Source of the DNA: JAOPZW01 sp963707695
GTDB lineage: Bacteria; Actinomycetota; Thermoleophilia; Solirubrobacterales; Solirubrobacteraceae
NCBI GenBank assembly: GCA_963707695.1
Contig: CAVPQY010000006.1
Span: 186,001 to 250,000, forward strand
Direction of reading: 5' to 3'
DNA length: 64,000 nt
The notes beneath the pieces were generated by a model that did no database searches, was not told where the DNA came from, and saw only the letters and a program-made list of their open reading frames with translations. Of the stretch, positions 51,320 through 60,019 are shown piece by piece; the first letter of the stretch is position 1, and each line of letters begins with the position of its first letter. Made by a program: the position numbers and the translations under genes.

Positions 51320-52203
51320 CCTACCGACGGCGAGCCACGCCGCTGCACGTGACCCGGGCGGGCGTCGGGGCGCTGTGGTGCACCGCGCTGGCCGCAGCCG
51401 CGCTCGCCTTCGAGGATCCCCTCGTGCTCGGCGCCCTCGCCCTGGCCCTCGCCGGGGCGGCCGCCGGCGCCGGCGTCGGCCGCGAGGTCGCGCGCGGCTG
51501 CCTGTTCACGCTGCCGCTGGCGCTCGTCGTCGCGCTCGTCAACCCCTTCGTCGTCCGCGAGGGGCTGACCGTCCTCGTGCGCCTCGGCGAGGTGCCGCCC
51601 TTCGGCCAGCTCGACCTGACGCTCGAGGCCCTGGTCTACGGCGCGGTGCTCGGGGCTCGCCTGCTCCTCGTCGTGGGCTGCTTCGCCCTGCTCGCCGCCG
51701 CGGTCGATCCCGACGGCCTCCTGCGGGCCTTCCGCCGCGTGTCCTTCCGCTCGGCCCTTGCCGCGGCGCTCGCCGTCCGGCTCGTGCCGGTGCTGGCACG
51801 CGACGCGCGGCGCATGGCCGACGCCCAGCGCTGCCGCGGCGGCGGGACGGCGCCAGCCGGTCGCCGCGCGCGCGTCGCGGTGCTCGCGGCGGTCACGACC
51901 TCGGCGCTGGACCGTGCGCTGGACGTCGCCGCGACGCTCGAGGTGCGCGGGTACGCCGCCCCGAGCGCCGCGCGCCGGGTGCGCTCCGGGGAGCCCTGGT
52001 CGCGCCACGACGTCGCCTTCGCCGGCTCGGCCGCCGCCGTGGTCGTGCTCACCGTCGCCGCCCGGATCGCCGGCTGGGCGTCGTTCGAGGCCTACCCGGC
52101 CCTGCACGTCGCCGCGACGCCGGCGACCTGGGGGCTCGCCGCCGCCCTGGTGCTCGTCGTCCTGCTGCCCTTCGCCGACCGCCGCGGGGTGCGCCGGGCA
52201 TGA
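51316..52203 (+). CDS. ecfT: ECF transporter T component
   Basis: 295 residues, GTG start. Five or six hydrophobic helices; the conserved coupling region has ARG-like motifs in FRRVSFRSALAAALAVRLVP, ARRMADAQRCRGG and ALDRALDVAATLEVRGYA, where the last Arg-Gly matches the second ATPase-contacting helix of EcfT. It transmits ATP hydrolysis of the EcfA pair to the substrate-binding S component. Overlaps both neighbours by four bases. Confidence 0.9.
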   Translation: MTYRRRATPLHVTRAGVGALWCTALAAAALAFEDPLVLGALALALAGAAAGAGVGREVARGCLFTLPLALVVALVNPFVVREGLTVLVRLGEVPPFGQLDLTLEALVYGAVLGARLLLVVGCFALLAAAVDPDGLLRAFRRVSFRSALAAALAVRLVPVLARDARRMADAQRCRGGGTAPAGRRARVAVLAAVTTSALDRALDVAATLEVRGYAAPSAARRVRSGEPWSRHDVAFAGSAAAVVVLTVAARIAGWASFEAYPALHVAATPATWGLAAALVLVVLLPFADRRGVRRA

Positions 52204-53939
52204 GCGTCCTGCACGCGAGGGGCGTCACCTACGCCTACCCGGACGCCGCCGGGCCGGCCCTCCAGGGGCTCGACCTCGACGTCGGCGAGGGGGAGCTCGT
52301 CGTCCTGGCCGGGGCGTCGGCCAGCGGGAAGTCGACGCTCCTGCGCGCCGCCGCGGGGCTCGTGCCGCACTTCCACGGCGGCACCTTCGGCGGCCGCATG
52401 GTCGTCGGCGGCCTGGACACGCGCCACCACGGCCCGGCCGAGCTCGCGGCCGTCGCCGGCTCGCTCTTCCAGGACCCCGAGACGCAGGTCGTGCTGACGA
52501 CGGTCCGCGCCGAGCTGGCCTTCCCGCTGGAGAACCGCGGGGCCGGCCCGGCGGCGATCGCGCGGGAGGTCGAGGACGTCGCGCTCGCGCTCGGCGTCGA
52601 GGCCCTGCTCGAGCGCTCCACCGCCGAGCTCTCCGGCGGCGAGCTCCAGCGCGTCGCGCTCGGCGCCGCGCTGGCGGCCCGCCCGCGGCTCCTGCTCCTC
52701 GACGAGCCGACGTCGCAGCTCGACCCCGTCGCGGGCGACGAGCTGCTGTGGCTGCTGCGCCGGCTCAACGAGGAGTGGGGGACCACCGTCCTGCTCGCCG
52801 AGCACCGCCTGGAGCGCTGCCTGGCCCACGCCGACCGCCTCGTCGTGCTGCGCGACGGGCGGATCGCCTGCGACGACGAGCCGCGCGCCGCGCTGCGCTG
52901 GTGCGCCCGCCACGCGCCCGTGCTCGAGACCCCGGCCGCGCGGCTCGTCCGCCTGGCCGGCCTCGCGCCGCCGCCGCGCGGTGTCAAGGACGCCCGCGCC
53001 ACGCTGCGCGCGGCCGGGCTCCTGCCCGAGCGCCCGGACCTCGCGGACGAGGCCCGCACGGAGGGCTCCGGCGGGTCGGCCCGGCCGCGCACGGCGCTGC
53101 GCCGCCTGCTGCCTGAGCGGCGCGCCGGCGCGCCGGCAGCCGCCGTCGCCGCGCGCGACGTCTGGCACGAGCTGCGCGGCGGCCGTGCGATCCTGCGCGG
53201 TGTCGAGCTCACGCTCGCGCCCGGCGAGCGCGTCGCCCTGCTCGGGCGCAACGGCGCGGGCAAGTCGACCCTCCTGCGCCACCTCGCCGGCCTGCAGGCG
53301 CCGACGCGCGGGCGCGTCGAGGCGGCCGGGCGCGTCGGGCTCCTGCTCCAGCACCCCGGCGACTACCTCGTCCGCGAGCGCGTGCGGGACGAGGCGCCCG
53401 CGGCCGCCTTGGAGGCGGTCGGCCTGGCCCACGCCGCCGACCGCCACCCGCGCGACCTCTCCGGCGGCGAGCGCCAGCGCCTGGCCCTCGCGATCGTGCT
53501 GCAGGGCGAGCCGCCCGTCGCGCTGCTGCTCGACGAGCCCACCCGCGGCATGGACCGCGGGGCGAAGGCCGCGCTGGTCGAGCGCCTGCGCCGGATGGCG
53601 GCCGCCGGGACCGCCGTCCTCGTCGCCACCCACGACGTCGAGTTCGCCGCCGCCTTCGCCGCGCGCGCCGTCCTGCTGGCCGACGGGCGCCCCGTCGCCG
53701 ACGACGCCGCGGCCAGCCTGCTGTCGGGCGGCTGGCACTTCGCGACGGAGACGGCCCGGGTCCTGGCCGGCGCCGGCGGCGCGCTGACGCCCGACGAGGG
53801 CGCCGCGCTGCTGGCCCGCCGGGCCCGCGACGACGGCGCGCCCCCGACCGACGCCGCGCCCGCGACCGACGCCGCGCCCCCGACCGACGGCGCCATCCCT
53901 CTCCGCCCCGACCACCTGGAGGTCACCTCCGAGCCATGA
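52200..53939 (+). CDS. ecfA: Fused ECF transporter ATPase (two ABC domains)
   Basis: 579 residues containing both ABC subunits in one chain. Domain 1: Walker A GASASGKSTLLRAAAGL, signature LSGGELQRVAL, Walker B LLLLDEPTSQLD, switch His in AEHR. Domain 2 (from about 320): GRNGAGKSTLLRHLAGL, LSGGERQRLALAI, ALLLDEPTRGMD, ATHD. The extreme C-terminus has low-complexity TDAAP repeats (PPTDAAPATDAAPPTDGA). In stand-alone ECF transporters these are often separate; the fusion fixes a heterodimer. It powers uptake with the EcfT and S components on either side. Confidence 0.92.
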   Translation: MSVLHARGVTYAYPDAAGPALQGLDLDVGEGELVVLAGASASGKSTLLRAAAGLVPHFHGGTFGGRMVVGGLDTRHHGPAELAAVAGSLFQDPETQVVLTTVRAELAFPLENRGAGPAAIAREVEDVALALGVEALLERSTAELSGGELQRVALGAALAARPRLLLLDEPTSQLDPVAGDELLWLLRRLNEEWGTTVLLAEHRLERCLAHADRLVVLRDGRIACDDEPRAALRWCARHAPVLETPAARLVRLAGLAPPPRGVKDARATLRAAGLLPERPDLADEARTEGSGGSARPRTALRRLLPERRAGAPAAAVAARDVWHELRGGRAILRGVELTLAPGERVALLGRNGAGKSTLLRHLAGLQAPTRGRVEAAGRVGLLLQHPGDYLVRERVRDEAPAAALEAVGLAHAADRHPRDLSGGERQRLALAIVLQGEPPVALLLDEPTRGMDRGAKAALVERLRRMAAAGTAVLVATHDVEFAAAFAARAVLLADGRPVADDAAASLLSGGWHFATETARVLAGAGGALTPDEGAALLARRARDDGAPPTDAAPATDAAPPTDGAIPLRPDHLEVTSEP

Positions 53940-55483
53940 CCTGGGAGCTCGCGTCCTTCGCCGTCCTCGCCCTCGCGCTCGGCGCCGGCTTCGTGTGGTG
54001 GGAGCGCCACCGCCCGTCCTCGCGCGTGCTCGCCCTGGTCGCCACGCTGGCCGCGCTGGCGGCCCTCGGCCGCGTCGCCTTCGCGCCGCTGCCGAACGTC
54101 AAGCCCACGACCGACATCGCGCTGCTCTCCGGCTACGTGCTCGGCGGCGCCCCCGGCTTCGCGGTCGGCGCGATCGGGGCGCTGGCCTCGAACCTCGTCT
54201 TCGGCCAGGGCCCGTGGACGCCGTGGCAGATGGCCGCCTGGGGCCTGTGCGGGATCGGCGGCGCCGCGGTCGCGCGCGTCGCCGGCCGCGAGGTCGGCCG
54301 CGTCGGGCTCGCCGCCGCCTGCGGCGCGGCCGGGCTCGTCTACGGGGTGATCCTCGACTACGCCGACTGGGTGACGTTCTCCGGCGCCCACACGCTCTCC
54401 CAGTACCTCCTGCGCTCCGGCGCCTCGCTGCCCTTCAACGTCGCCCACGCCGTCGGGAACGTCGTCTTCTGCCTCGTCTTCGGCCCGGCCTTCGTGCGGG
54501 CGCTGCGGCGCTTCCGCGCGCGCCTCGACGTGACGTGGACGCCGGCGCCGTCGGCCGCCGCGGCCGCCTCCGTCCTCGTCGCGCTCGCGCTGGCCGGGAG
54601 CGTCCTCACGCCGGCCCGGGCGCAGGCGAGCGCGACCTCGCGCGCCGCCGCCTACCTCGCCCGGGCCCAGAACCCGGACGGCGGGCTCGGCGCGGCCCCG
54701 CGTCAGGGGTCGACGGGCCTCTACAGCTCGTGGGCGGCCATCGGCCTCGGCGCCGCGCACCGCGACCCCGACGGCGTGCGCCGCGGCGGCCGGTCGCTGG
54801 GCGCCTACGTCGCCGGGCTCGCCGGACGCGTTCGCGGCGCGGGCGACGTCGAGCGCACGATCCTCGCCCTGCGCGCCGCCGGGCGCCCGGCCGGGGCGCT
54901 GCGCGGGCGCATGCACCGCGGCCAGCGCCGCGACGGATCCTGGGACGGCCTGGTGAACCTCACCGCCTTCGGCATCCTCGCCGTGCGGGCCGCCGGCGAC
55001 GGTCCGCGCAGCGCCACGGTCCGACGCGCCGTGGCGTTCCTCGGGCGCGCCCAGCACCGCGACGGCGGCTTCGGGGTGGTGGGGCGGCGCGGCCCGGGCG
55101 ACGTCGACGTCACCGGCGCCGCGCTCCAGGCCATCGTGAGCTCGTCCCCATCCGCCCGCCCGCGCACGGGCGGCGCCGTCGCCCGCGCCGCGCGGTTCCT
55201 CGCGGCCCGCCAGAACGCCGACGGCGGCTTCGGCCAGGGGGCGGGCGCGCGCTCGAACGCGCAGTCGACGGCGTTCGCGGTCCAGGGCCTGATCGCCGCG
55301 GGGCGGCGACCGGGGCGGCTGCACCGCCGGGGCGCGCGGTCGCCGCTGGCGTACCTGCGCTCGCTCCAGTCGGCCTCCGGGGCGGTCCGCTACTCGCGCA
55401 CGAGCGCCCAGACGCCGGTCTGGGTGACGGCCCAGGCGCTCGCGGCGCTCGCCGGGCGCGCGCTGCCGGTCCGCGGGCGGTGA
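53936..55483 (+). CDS. ECF S component fused to exported alpha/alpha-toroid (prenyltransferase-like repeats)
   Basis: 515 residues. Residues 1-195 are a six-helix ECF S component (NVKPTTDIALLSGYVLGGAPG, SNLVFGQGPWTPWQMAAWG, GVILDYADW). At 208-231 lies a second hydrophobic segment ending TPARAQA, which looks like an internal signal peptide with an AxA cleavage site. Residues 235-515 are squalene-cyclase/prenyltransferase-type repeats: AQNPDGGLG, GQRRDGSW, AQHRDGGFG, RQNADGGFG and LQSASGA. Human intrinsic factor is an alpha6-alpha6 barrel plus a DUF4430-type domain; here the barrel is tethered to (or released from) the transporter and DUF4430 is supplied by upstream genes. Cobalamin is the probable substrate because of the riboswitch. 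Confidence 0.83.
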   Translation: MTWELASFAVLALALGAGFVWWERHRPSSRVLALVATLAALAALGRVAFAPLPNVKPTTDIALLSGYVLGGAPGFAVGAIGALASNLVFGQGPWTPWQMAAWGLCGIGGAAVARVAGREVGRVGLAAACGAAGLVYGVILDYADWVTFSGAHTLSQYLLRSGASLPFNVAHAVGNVVFCLVFGPAFVRALRRFRARLDVTWTPAPSAAAAASVLVALALAGSVLTPARAQASATSRAAAYLARAQNPDGGLGAAPRQGSTGLYSSWAAIGLGAAHRDPDGVRRGGRSLGAYVAGLAGRVRGAGDVERTILALRAAGRPAGALRGRMHRGQRRDGSWDGLVNLTAFGILAVRAAGDGPRSATVRRAVAFLGRAQHRDGGFGVVGRRGPGDVDVTGAALQAIVSSSPSARPRTGGAVARAARFLAARQNADGGFGQGAGARSNAQSTAFAVQGLIAAGRRPGRLHRRGARSPLAYLRSLQSASGAVRYSRTSAQTPVWVTAQALAALAGRALPVRGR

Positions 55484-55536
55484 GCGCGCTCCCGCCGCGG
55501 CGGCGCACCGGGACGCGCCGCGCGCACCGCATCGGA

Positions 55537-55542
55537 TAGGTT
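55537..55542 (+). promoter_or_regulatory. -10 element (TAGGTT) of the transhydrogenase operon
   Basis: TAGGTT lies 11 bases before the ATG at 55554, predicting a leader of about five bases and no ribosome site. Confidence 0.4.
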
Positions 55543-55553
55543 GCCGCGCCACC

Positions 55554-56672
55554 ATGACGGTGGGAGTCCCCAAGGAGACCGCGCCGGGCGAGCGGCGCGT
55601 GGCCCTCGTCCCCGACGTGGTGCGACGGCTGAAGGGCAAGGGCGTCGACGTCGTCGTCGAGGCGGGGGCGGGCGCCCAGGCGCTCATCCCCGACCGCCTC
55701 TACGAGGACGCGGGCGCGACGATCGGCGACCCGTGGTCGGCGGACCTCGTCGCCAAGGTCGCCCCGCCGGCGCCGGACGAGGTGGCGCGCCTGCAGGGCG
55801 ACACCGTCCTCGTCGGCTTCCTGGCGCCGCTCGCGAGCCCGGAGTCCACGCGCGGCCTGGCCGAGGCCGGCATCACCGCGTTCGCCATGGAGGCGATCCC
55901 GCGGATCAGCCGCGCGCAGGCGATGGACGCGCTGTCGAGCCAGTCCAACGTCTCGGGCTACAAGGCCGCCCTGCTGGGCGCCGAGCACGCGACGCGCTTC
56001 TACCCGATGCTCATGACCGCGGCCGGGACGATCCCGCCGGCCAAGGTCCTCGTCCTGGGCGGCGGCGTCGCCGGCCTGCAGGCGCTGGCCACGGCGCGGC
56101 GGCTGGGGGCGCAGACGACGGGCTACGACGTCCGCCCCGAGGTGGCCGAGCAGGTCCGGTCGCTCGGCGCGACGTGGCTCGACCTCGGCATCGAGGCGGC
56201 GGGGGAGGGCGGCTACGCCCGCCAGCTCACCGACGAGGAGCGCGCGCAGCAGCAGCAGGCGCTCACGGAGGCCATCCAGGGCTTCGACGTCGTCATCACG
56301 ACCGCGCTCGTGCCGGGGCGCCCGGCGCCGCGGCTCGTGACGGCCGAGGCCGTGGCCGGCATGAAGCCCGGCTCGGTGATCGTCGACCTGGCCGGCGAGA
56401 CGGGGGGCAACTGCGAGCTCACCGTCCCGGGCGAGGTCACCGTGGCCCACGACGTGACGATCGTCTCGCCGCTGAACCTGCCGGCGTCGATGCCCGAGCA
56501 CGCCAGCCAGCTCTACGCGCGCAACATCGCCGCCCTGCTCGAGCTGCTCGTGGACGACGACGGCGCCCTGCACCTCGACTTCGAGGACGAGATCGTCGCC
56601 GGCGCGTGCGTGACGCGCGGCGGGGAGATCGTCCACCCGCAGGCCAAGGCGACCGTGGAGGCCGCGACCTGA
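55554..56672 (+). CDS. pntAA: NAD(P) transhydrogenase alpha subunit part 1 (NAD-binding dI)
   Basis: 372 residues. VPKETAPGERRVALVP is the alanine dehydrogenase/PNT N-terminal signature; the NAD motif VLVLGGGVAGLQALATARRLGA is near residue 165, followed by TTALVPGRPAPRLVT and GSVIVDLAGETGGNCE. This is the soluble NAD(H)-binding domain of the proton-translocating transhydrogenase, encoded separately as in Rhodospirillum-type three-gene systems. The stop shares a base with the next gene (TGATG). Confidence 0.95.
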   Translation: MTVGVPKETAPGERRVALVPDVVRRLKGKGVDVVVEAGAGAQALIPDRLYEDAGATIGDPWSADLVAKVAPPAPDEVARLQGDTVLVGFLAPLASPESTRGLAEAGITAFAMEAIPRISRAQAMDALSSQSNVSGYKAALLGAEHATRFYPMLMTAAGTIPPAKVLVLGGGVAGLQALATARRLGAQTTGYDVRPEVAEQVRSLGATWLDLGIEAAGEGGYARQLTDEERAQQQQALTEAIQGFDVVITTALVPGRPAPRLVTAEAVAGMKPGSVIVDLAGETGGNCELTVPGEVTVAHDVTIVSPLNLPASMPEHASQLYARNIAALLELLVDDDGALHLDFEDEIVAGACVTRGGEIVHPQAKATVEAAT

Positions 56673-56965
56673 TGCTCGTCCAGAACCTCGCCATCCTCGT
56701 GCTGGCCGGCTTCGTCGGCTACGCCGTCATCTCCAAGGTCCCCAACACGCTGCACACGCCGCTCATGTCGGGGACGAACGCGATCCACGGCATCGTCGTG
56801 CTCGGCGGCATCATCGTGCTGGGGCTCGGCGCCGACGGGACGCTGGACCGGATCCTGCTCGTCATCGCGATCACCTTCGGCACGATCAACGTGGTCGGCG
56901 GCTTCCTCGTGACGGACCGGATGCTCGGGATGTTCAAGGGCAAGCGCGAGGAGCCGACGCGGTGA
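56672..56965 (+). CDS. pntAB: NAD(P) transhydrogenase alpha subunit part 2 (membrane)
   Basis: 97 residues with three hydrophobic helices. VISKVPNTLHTPLMSGTNAI and HGIVVLGGI are the conserved part of the dII membrane domain from the alpha side. It pairs with PntB to form the proton channel. Overlaps pntB by four bases (GTGA). Confidence 0.93.
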   Translation: MLVQNLAILVLAGFVGYAVISKVPNTLHTPLMSGTNAIHGIVVLGGIIVLGLGADGTLDRILLVIAITFGTINVVGGFLVTDRMLGMFKGKREEPTR

Positions 56966-58389
56966 CGCTCGCCGCGCCGCCCACCGCGACGTTCCTGCAC
57001 GACCCCGACTTCATCGCGGTCCTCTACATCGTCGCCTTCTCGCTGTTCATCTCCGGCTTGTCGGGACTGACCGGTCCCAGGACGGCCGTGCGCGGCAACC
57101 AGATCGCCGCCGTCGGCATGGGCGTCGCGGTCGTCGCGACCTTCCTCATCGACGGCATGGGGAACTGGGGCCTCATCGCGCTCGGGATCGTCCTGGGCAC
57201 GGTCGTCGGCGTCCCCGCGGCGCGCAACGTGAAGATGACCCAGATGCCGCAGATGGTGGCGCTCTTCAACGGCGTCGGCGGCGGTGCGGTGGCGCTCATC
57301 GCCTGGGTCGAGTTCCGCCAGAGCGACGCCTTCTCGGGCGAGCCCACCTACATCGCGATCTTCACGCTCTTCGCGGCGATCGTCGGCTCCGTCTCCTTCT
57401 GGGGCTCGAACGTCGCCTTCGGCAAGCTCCAGGAGCTCATCCCGGGCCGGCCCATCACCATCGGGCCGCTCCAGCAGGTCCTCAACCTCGTGCTGCTGGC
57501 GGTCGCCGTCGCCTGTGCGGTGGCGATCACCGCAGGCTCGGACGCCGAGCTGCTCATGCTCGCGATCCTCGTGGCCGCCGGCGTGCTCGGGCTGTGCGTC
57601 GTGCTGCCCATCGGCGGCGCCGACATGCCGGTCGTCATCTCGCTGCTGAACGCCTTCACCGGCCTCTCGGCCGCCGCGACCGGGATCGCGCTGAACAACA
57701 CCGCGCTCATCGTCGCGGGCATGATCGTCGGCGCCTCCGGCTCCTTGCTCACGCGCGAGATGGCGGTGGCCATGAACCGCTCGATCGCGAACATCGTCGC
57801 GGGCGGCTTCGGCGGGACGAGCACCGCGCCGGCCGCCGTGGCCGGGGCCGACGGCGGGACGGTCCGGTCGACGAGCGCCGCCGACGTCGCCATCCAGATG
57901 GCGTACGCCCGCCAGGTCGTCGTCGTCCCCGGGTACGGCATGGCCGTCTCCCAGGCCCAGCACGCCGTGCGCGAGATGGCCAAGGAGCTCGAGCGCCGCG
58001 GCGTCGAGGTCAAGTACGCGATCCACCCGGTCGCCGGCCGGATGCCCGGGCACATGAACGTCCTGCTCGCCGAGGCCGACGTGCCCTACGACCAGCTCAA
58101 GGAGATGGACGACATCAACCCGGAGTTCGGGCGCACGGACGTCTCGCTGGTCATCGGCGCCAACGACGTGACGAACCCCGACGCGCGCGCCAAGCCGGAC
58201 TCGCCGATCTACGGCATGCCGATCCTCAACGTCGACGAGAGCGCGTCGGTCATCGTCCTGAAGCGCTCGATGAACTCCGGCTACGCCGGCATCGACAACC
58301 CGCTGTTCTTCAACCCGAAGACGAGCATGCTCTTCGGCGACGCCAAGGGGTCGGTGCAGTCGGTGACCGAGGAGCTCAAGGAGCTCTAG
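56962..58389 (+). CDS. pntB: NAD(P) transhydrogenase beta subunit (membrane and NADP-binding dIII)
   Basis: 475 residues, GTG start. Nine helices in the first 280 residues with the PNT-beta segments MTQMPQMVALFNGVGGGAVAL, GGADMPVVISLLNAFTGLSA and ALIVAGMIVGASGSLL. The C-terminal NADP domain has VVVPGYGMAVSQAQHAV and HPVAGRMPGHMNVLLAEA, plus DVSLVIGANDVTNP. The complex uses the proton gradient to reduce NADP with NADH, a source of NADPH. A 14-bp GC palindrome follows the stop (58389-58402). Confidence 0.95.
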   Translation: MTLAAPPTATFLHDPDFIAVLYIVAFSLFISGLSGLTGPRTAVRGNQIAAVGMGVAVVATFLIDGMGNWGLIALGIVLGTVVGVPAARNVKMTQMPQMVALFNGVGGGAVALIAWVEFRQSDAFSGEPTYIAIFTLFAAIVGSVSFWGSNVAFGKLQELIPGRPITIGPLQQVLNLVLLAVAVACAVAITAGSDAELLMLAILVAAGVLGLCVVLPIGGADMPVVISLLNAFTGLSAAATGIALNNTALIVAGMIVGASGSLLTREMAVAMNRSIANIVAGGFGGTSTAPAAVAGADGGTVRSTSAADVAIQMAYARQVVVVPGYGMAVSQAQHAVREMAKELERRGVEVKYAIHPVAGRMPGHMNVLLAEADVPYDQLKEMDDINPEFGRTDVSLVIGANDVTNPDARAKPDSPIYGMPILNVDESASVIVLKRSMNSGYAGIDNPLFFNPKTSMLFGDAKGSVQSVTEELKEL

Positions 58390-58402
58390 CCGCCCGGGCG
58401 GC
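58389..58402 (+). terminator. GC palindrome after the transhydrogenase operon
   Basis: GCCGCCCGGGCGGC starts at the last base of the pntB stop; it can fold as a 5-bp stem with CCGG loop. There is no T run. Weak terminator candidate. Confidence 0.3.
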
Positions 58403-58475
58403 GCCCGTCGCCGCTCTTCGACAACCTTGAGGAAGCGCACAGGAGCGCCTCAGGCCATCGCGACACCTTGTCGCC

Positions 58476-59621
58476 ATGACCAGGACGAACCTGACCAGGA
58501 GCATCGCCGTCGTCCTCGCCGGCGCCACGCTCGGGGGCGCCGCGGGCGCGGGCGCGGTCACCGTCCTGGGCGGCGACGGCTCGACGACGACCGTCGTCCG
58601 GCGCCAGGCCGCCGTCGCCGGCTCCTCCTCGCCGTCGGCCGTCGCCGACACGACCGGCGCGCTGACCGCCCGCCAGCTCTACGAGCAGGCCGCCCCGAGC
58701 GTCGTCCACATCACGGCGACCACCCGCGCGTCCGGCTCCTCCTCGCCCTTCGACCCGTCGGGCGGCTCGTCGAGCCAGGCGACGGGCTCGGGCTTCTTCG
58801 TCACGAAGGACGGCCAGATCGTCACGAACGCCCACGTCGTCGACGGCGCCACCTCGATCACCGTGAAGCTCGCCTCCGGGCAGACCCGCACCGCGAGCCT
58901 GGTCGGCAAGGACGACTCGACCGACGTCGCGCTGCTGAAGATCTCCACGAGCGGCCTGGACGTCACGCCGCTGCGGCTCGCGGACTCTTCCCAGGTGCAG
59001 GTCGGCGACGCCACGGCGGCGATCGGCAACCCCTACGGCCTGGACCGCACGCTGACCACCGGCGTCGTCTCGGCCGTCCACCGCACCATCCAGGCGCCCA
59101 ACGGGTTCTCGATCCCGAACGCGATCCAGACCGACGCGGCGCTCAACCCGGGCAACTCGGGCGGGCCGCTCCTCGACGCCGGCGGGGCCGTCATCGGCAT
59201 CAACTCCCAGATCTACGCCGACAACCAGGGCAGCGCCGGTCAGTCCTCGGGCCAGGCGAGCAACTCCGGCATCGGCTTCGCGGTCCCCTCCAGCACCGTC
59301 AGCCGGGTCGTGGCCCAGCTGCGCAGCGGCGGCAAGGCCGAGCACGCCTACCTCGGCGTCCAGCTCTCCGCCGACGCCGGCGGCGCGCGGGTGGCGACGG
59401 TCACGAGCGGCGGGGCGGCGGACGACGCCGGCGTCCGCAAGGGCGACGTCATCACCGCCGTCGACGGCACGACCGTCGACGGAGCCGAGGCCCTCAGCGC
59501 GGCCGTCGACGCGCACGGGCCCGGCGAGCAGGTGCGCCTGACGGTGCGCCGCGGCGGCTCGACCCGGACGCTGACCGCCACGCTCGGCACCCGCCCGTCC
59601 TCGGCCGCGACGGTCGGATGA
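58476..59621 (+). CDS. HtrA/DegP-type trypsin-like serine protease with PDZ domain
   Basis: 381 residues. An N-terminal hydrophobic segment (about 10-32) anchors or exports the protein. Trypsin-like core with triad His120 (VTNAHVVDG), Asp150 (STDVALLK) and Ser228 (LNPGNSGGPLL). A PDZ domain spans about 290-370 (YLGVQLS, GGAADDAGVRKGDVITAVDG). It degrades or senses misfolded exported proteins outside the membrane. Its stop overlaps the FHA gene, which overlaps the metalloprotease gene, making a compact envelope operon. Confidence 0.93.
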   Translation: MTRTNLTRSIAVVLAGATLGGAAGAGAVTVLGGDGSTTTVVRRQAAVAGSSSPSAVADTTGALTARQLYEQAAPSVVHITATTRASGSSSPFDPSGGSSSQATGSGFFVTKDGQIVTNAHVVDGATSITVKLASGQTRTASLVGKDDSTDVALLKISTSGLDVTPLRLADSSQVQVGDATAAIGNPYGLDRTLTTGVVSAVHRTIQAPNGFSIPNAIQTDAALNPGNSGGPLLDAGGAVIGINSQIYADNQGSAGQSSGQASNSGIGFAVPSSTVSRVVAQLRSGGKAEHAYLGVQLSADAGGARVATVTSGGAADDAGVRKGDVITAVDGTTVDGAEALSAAVDAHGPGEQVRLTVRRGGSTRTLTATLGTRPSSAATVG

Positions 59622-60019
59622 GCGCCGCGGCGGCGCCCGCCGCGGCCGGGACCGCCGGGGCGCTCAGCCCCCGCGACCGGCGTCGCGCGGAGGCCCTGCC
59701 GCCACCCGCGCCGGGCCCGCACCTCGCGGTCCTCGACGACGACGGCGGGATCGCCGTCCTGCCGCTCGCCGACGGCACGACGACGATCGGGCGGGCGCTG
59801 CACGCCGGGCTGCGCCTCGACGACCACACGGTCTCGCGCCGTCACGCCGTCGTCCACCGCGACGGTGACGAGGTCGTCCTGGCCGACGAGCGCTCGCTCA
59901 ACGGCGTCACCGTGAACGGCGGGCTGGTCGAGCGCGTCGCCCTGCACGACGGGGACCGGATCCGCCTGGGGCGCGTGGAGCTCCGCTTCGTCGTGGGGCG
60001 CCCGTCGCGCCTAGCATGA
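59618..60019 (+). CDS. FHA-domain protein
   Basis: 133 residues. The C-terminal 90 residues are an FHA fold: TTIGRALHAGLRLDDHTVSRRHAVVH (split here: TIGRA and SRRHA carry the phosphothreonine-binding Arg and Ser/His) followed by LNGVTVNGGLVE with the conserved Asn. The N-terminal 35 residues are Ala/Pro-rich. It binds phosphothreonine peptides, so a Ser/Thr kinase should exist elsewhere. Coupled by four-base overlaps to the proteases on both sides, an unusual setting for an FHA adaptor. Confidence 0.88.
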   Translation: MSAAAAPAAAGTAGALSPRDRRRAEALPPPAPGPHLAVLDDDGGIAVLPLADGTTTIGRALHAGLRLDDHTVSRRHAVVHRDGDEVVLADERSLNGVTVNGGLVERVALHDGDRIRLGRVELRFVVGRPSRLA

